A stretch of 33,747 nucleotides of DNA from the NCBI GenBank assembly GCA_002394685.1, contig DGUP01000009.1, forward strand, positions 2,429 to 36,175, in the 5' to 3' direction. The notes beneath the pieces are model-generated. The model had not been told where the DNA came from and made no database searches. It saw nothing but the letters and a program-made list of their open reading frames with translations. The DNA is from Treponema sp. UBA4307. Its GTDB lineage: Bacteria; Spirochaetota; Spirochaetia; Treponematales; Treponemataceae. Position 1 is the first letter of the stretch; every line of letters begins with the position of its first letter. Shown one piece after another: positions 31,655 to 33,747 of this stretch. Both the position numbers and the translations under genes were made by a program.

Positions 31655-32528
31655 ACACTTTCATTTTCGGCAGACATGGCAGAATTCCACACAAGGAAAT
31701 GGAAAGGAATTTTTACAGACCATGGCAGAAACAAATATTTTCTTTGGGATGGATATCGGAACTGAAGCAGATGACCTTATTTCCCGCAGGGATTTCTTAA
31801 TTCAGGCAATTAACACCCTTGATGAAAAGAATAAAGCCGTAATCAATAAAATGATTCACTTCAGCGCAGGAATATGGCCTGATCCTGATTCAATCAGGGA
31901 AAGGGAAAACAGGATGGCTATATTAAAAGATCAGATAAAAAGCTTCTGTCAGCCGGATCAGCCTTTTCATGACAGACTTACTGCCATTGGGGAAGGAGGA
32001 ATTGATCATCACTGGAATCCTTCAGGCCCGGACGGAAGAAAAGAGGAAGATTTTAACAAAGCTCTCCTGGAAGGAGAAAAAGAACTTTTTCACATGCAGC
32101 TGGATCTGGCAAAGAGCTTAAATCTTCCATTCATAGTTCATTCCCGGGAAGGTTTTAAAGATACCCTGGATGTAATAAAGGCTGCTGACTCTCACTGCGG
32201 AATAATTCACTGCTATACCTACGGAATTGATGAAGCAAAAGTTTTCCTTGACCAGGGATATTACATCAGTTTCAGCGGTTCCCAGACCTACACAAAAAAA
32301 AGTAAACTGCAGCAGACCATAGACTTAATCCGCTATATTCCTTCAGACAGACTTTTACTGGAAACTGACGCCCCATACCTTACTCCAGTGCCTTTAAGGG
32401 GTCAGGTTACGAATAATCCTTCCCTGGTAAAATATACATATTCTTTTGTAGCCCAGCACAGAGGAATTTCCGTAGAAGAACTTTGTAATTTAGTTGATTC
32501 CAACTGCAAAACACTTTTTAAGTTGTAA
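31641..32528 (+). CDS. TatD family metal-dependent hydrolase
   Basis: This 295-residue TIM-barrel enzyme belongs to the TatD/YcfH family of 3'-5' DNases and phosphoesterases. Metal ligands are at the expected sites: H6 and H8 in D-T-H-F-H, E118 in G-E-G-G-I-D, H167 in I-V-H-S-R-E, H190 in I-I-H-C-Y, and D243 in L-E-T-D-A-P-Y. The ATG at 31641 is needed to keep the N-terminal D-T-H-F-H motif at its usual place. It has no Shine-Dalgarno. The protein carries a somewhat longer first third than E. coli TatD (extra residues about 25-110). It is followed closely by the chromate-transporter pair on the same strand. Confidence 0.92.
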   Translation: MYSDTHFHFRQTWQNSTQGNGKEFLQTMAETNIFFGMDIGTEADDLISRRDFLIQAINTLDEKNKAVINKMIHFSAGIWPDPDSIRERENRMAILKDQIKSFCQPDQPFHDRLTAIGEGGIDHHWNPSGPDGRKEEDFNKALLEGEKELFHMQLDLAKSLNLPFIVHSREGFKDTLDVIKAADSHCGIIHCYTYGIDEAKVFLDQGYYISFSGSQTYTKKSKLQQTIDLIRYIPSDRLLLETDAPYLTPVPLRGQVTNNPSLVKYTYSFVAQHRGISVEELCNLVDSNCKTLFKL

Positions 32529-32550
32529 ACAAAACAGCACAAGGATGAAT

Positions 32551-33102
32551 ATGAAAACCTTATTTGAACTTTTTTTTACCTTCTTTAAGATTGGCTCAAT
32601 TACATTTGGAGGCGGCCTGGCTATGCTGCCCATTCTGGAAAAGGAACTGGTTCAGCGGAAACAATGGGCCAGCAGTGAAGAGCTTCTTGATTACTATGCC
32701 ATTTCCCAAAGCACTCCCGGTGTAATAGCAGTAAACGTTTCAACCTTTATCGGCCATAAAAAAAAGGGTATTCCCGGAGGAATTATAGCCACACTGGGAA
32801 TCATTACTCCATCAATTATAATCATCACAATTATTGCAGAATTTATTTCAAATTTCGAAAGCATATTATGGGTGCAAAAGGCCCTTAAAGGAATTAACGT
32901 TTCTGTTGCAGCCCTTCTTACTTATTCTGTTATAAACCTGAGTAAAAAGACTCTGAAAAAATGGTACAGCGTTATTTTCTTCCTTACGGCTTTTTCTTTA
33001 ATTTACTTTGCAAAAGTCCATTCCGTTTTCCTCATTCTGGGAGCAGTAATTATTGGAGTTATCCTTCATTTCACTTTATTCAAAAAAAAGGAGGATAAGT
33101 GA
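32551..33102 (+). CDS. Chromate transporter family protein, first half of a split pair
   Basis: This 183-residue membrane protein is a single CHR domain. Its family signature F-F-K-I-G-S-I-T-F-G-G-G-L-A-M-L-P is near residue 10 and S-Q-S-T-P-G-V-I-A-V-N near 53. About five or six spans follow. Full-length ChrA carries two such domains in one chain; here they are two genes in tandem, as in the short-chain CHR families that work as a pair. The start is the ATG at 32551, which has AAGGA six bases upstream; an ATG at 32545 is also possible. It begins 22 nt after the tatD stop. Family members export chromate in proton antiport, but many short-chain members have unproven substrates. Confidence 0.88.
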   Translation: MKTLFELFFTFFKIGSITFGGGLAMLPILEKELVQRKQWASSEELLDYYAISQSTPGVIAVNVSTFIGHKKKGIPGGIIATLGIITPSIIIITIIAEFISNFESILWVQKALKGINVSVAALLTYSVINLSKKTLKKWYSVIFFLTAFSLIYFAKVHSVFLILGAVIIGVILHFTLFKKKEDK

Positions 33103-33701
33103 TGTCCCTGATTCAGCTCTTCTTCATTTTTATGTACATAGGCTTTTTTGCGGTAGGAGGAGGACTTGTTGCGGCTACATTCATGCAGCAGGCCCTTGTT
33201 GAACAATATCATCTTCTGACAGCAGAAAAGTTTTATTCCATGCTGGCAATTTCAGAATCCACTCCAGGCCCTATAGGAATAAATCTGGCAACTTACATCG
33301 GTTGCGAGTTGTACGGTCCTGTAGGAGGAATCATCACTACCTTAGGTGAAATTTTTCCGTCACTTGTAGTAATAATCATTATTGCCAGACTGTTTTCAAA
33401 TTTTTCGGAAAAACCTCTGGTTAAATCAGTTTTTTCTGTTCTCAGACCGGTTACCAGCGGAATGGTTCTTGTAGCCCTTGTTCAGGTTATTGGAATTTCC
33501 ATACTTAATCTTACTGCATTTACCAGTTTCGGAAATTTTCTCCAGGTTTTAACAGAAAGCCCCCTTTCTACATTAAATAACCTCTTTAATTTTAAGGCCC
33601 TGGTACTATATGAGCTGGCACTTGTAATACTTTTCAGGACAAAACTTCATCCGGTAGTAATCGTTCTTCTTGGTGCCGTTTTTGGAATTGTATTTCTATA
33701 A
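33102..33701 (+). CDS. Chromate transporter family protein, second half of a split pair
   Basis: This 199-residue CHR-domain membrane protein is the partner of the preceding gene. The signature M-Y-I-G-F-F-A-V-G-G-G-L-V-A-A lies near residues 10-24 and S-E-S-T-P-G-P-I-G-I-N near 52. The start is the ATG at 33102, overlapping the upstream stop as TGATG with AAGGAGG just before; a GTG at 33099 is less likely. The overlap implies coupled translation and equal amounts, fitting a heterodimer. The stop is complete inside the window, and no terminator is seen in the last 46 bases. Confidence 0.88.
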   Translation: MSLIQLFFIFMYIGFFAVGGGLVAATFMQQALVEQYHLLTAEKFYSMLAISESTPGPIGINLATYIGCELYGPVGGIITTLGEIFPSLVVIIIIARLFSNFSEKPLVKSVFSVLRPVTSGMVLVALVQVIGISILNLTAFTSFGNFLQVLTESPLSTLNNLFNFKALVLYELALVILFRTKLHPVVIVLLGAVFGIVFL

Positions 33702-33747
33702 GTATTTTTTTGCAGCAGAAGATATTAAATAGCCCGAATGTCGAGTT

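Noticed and set aside
1..33747. Search for CRISPR repeats, tRNA or rRNA genes, transposases, integrases and toxin-antitoxin pairs
   Set aside because: None seen by eye in either strand; coding density is high and neighbours look like stable chromosomal genes.

Overview
The window looks like chromosomal DNA of a host-associated spirochaete, most likely a gut or rumen Treponema. This is inferred from the AT-rich base composition, several small lipoproteins with loose spirochaete-type lipoboxes, dense ATGA/TAATG gene overlaps, and a gene mix that is partly Gram-negative (TrpR, YgbA, PARG family) and partly Firmicute-like (Znu-type and CydDC-like ABC genes). I see no phage, transposon, CRISPR array, rRNA or tRNA. 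Almost all of the window is ordinary, intact coding sequence.

Left part (1-9.7 kb): a small exported lipocalin-like protein on the minus strand, then a plus-strand run znuA-znuC-znuB for high-affinity metal uptake. Its last gene overlaps by 4 nt a very large gene that joins a HAD phosphatase to MutS2. argR follows with its own promoter and an ARG-box-like palindrome, then pgi and an unrecognised lipoprotein with a structured leader. Middle (9.8-20.6 kb): ilvD preceded by a small membrane protein (minus); addB-addA, the two-subunit recombination nuclease-helicase (plus); eno, whose promoter carries two tandem GTTAG-N6-CTAAC inverted repeats exactly 20 bp apart; and a small acidic lipoprotein behind a near-consensus promoter.

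Right part (20.6-31.7 kb, minus strand): a histidine phosphatase with a membrane GGDEF protein; a TrpR homologue that keeps the tryptophan-contact residues; a heterodimeric ABC exporter with one degenerate ATP site; a tightly overlapping three-gene operon of two CydDC-like ABC exporters plus a YgbA protein (nitrosative-stress family); a microbial PARG (poly-ADP-ribose glycohydrolase family) apparently transcribed without a leader; and a coiled-coil membrane protein whose start overlaps that of tatD. The window ends on the plus strand with tatD and a split chromate-transporter pair.

The most interesting items are the HAD-MutS2 fusion (with its Smr LDLR motif lost), the Cys/His-rich insertion in the ZnuC-type ATPase, the double operator/5' hairpin of eno, the CydDC-like/YgbA operon, and the PARG gene with its leaderless promoter. 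I see no convincing wholly new multi-gene defence or mobile system here. All coordinates and motifs were read by eye; no database search was run.
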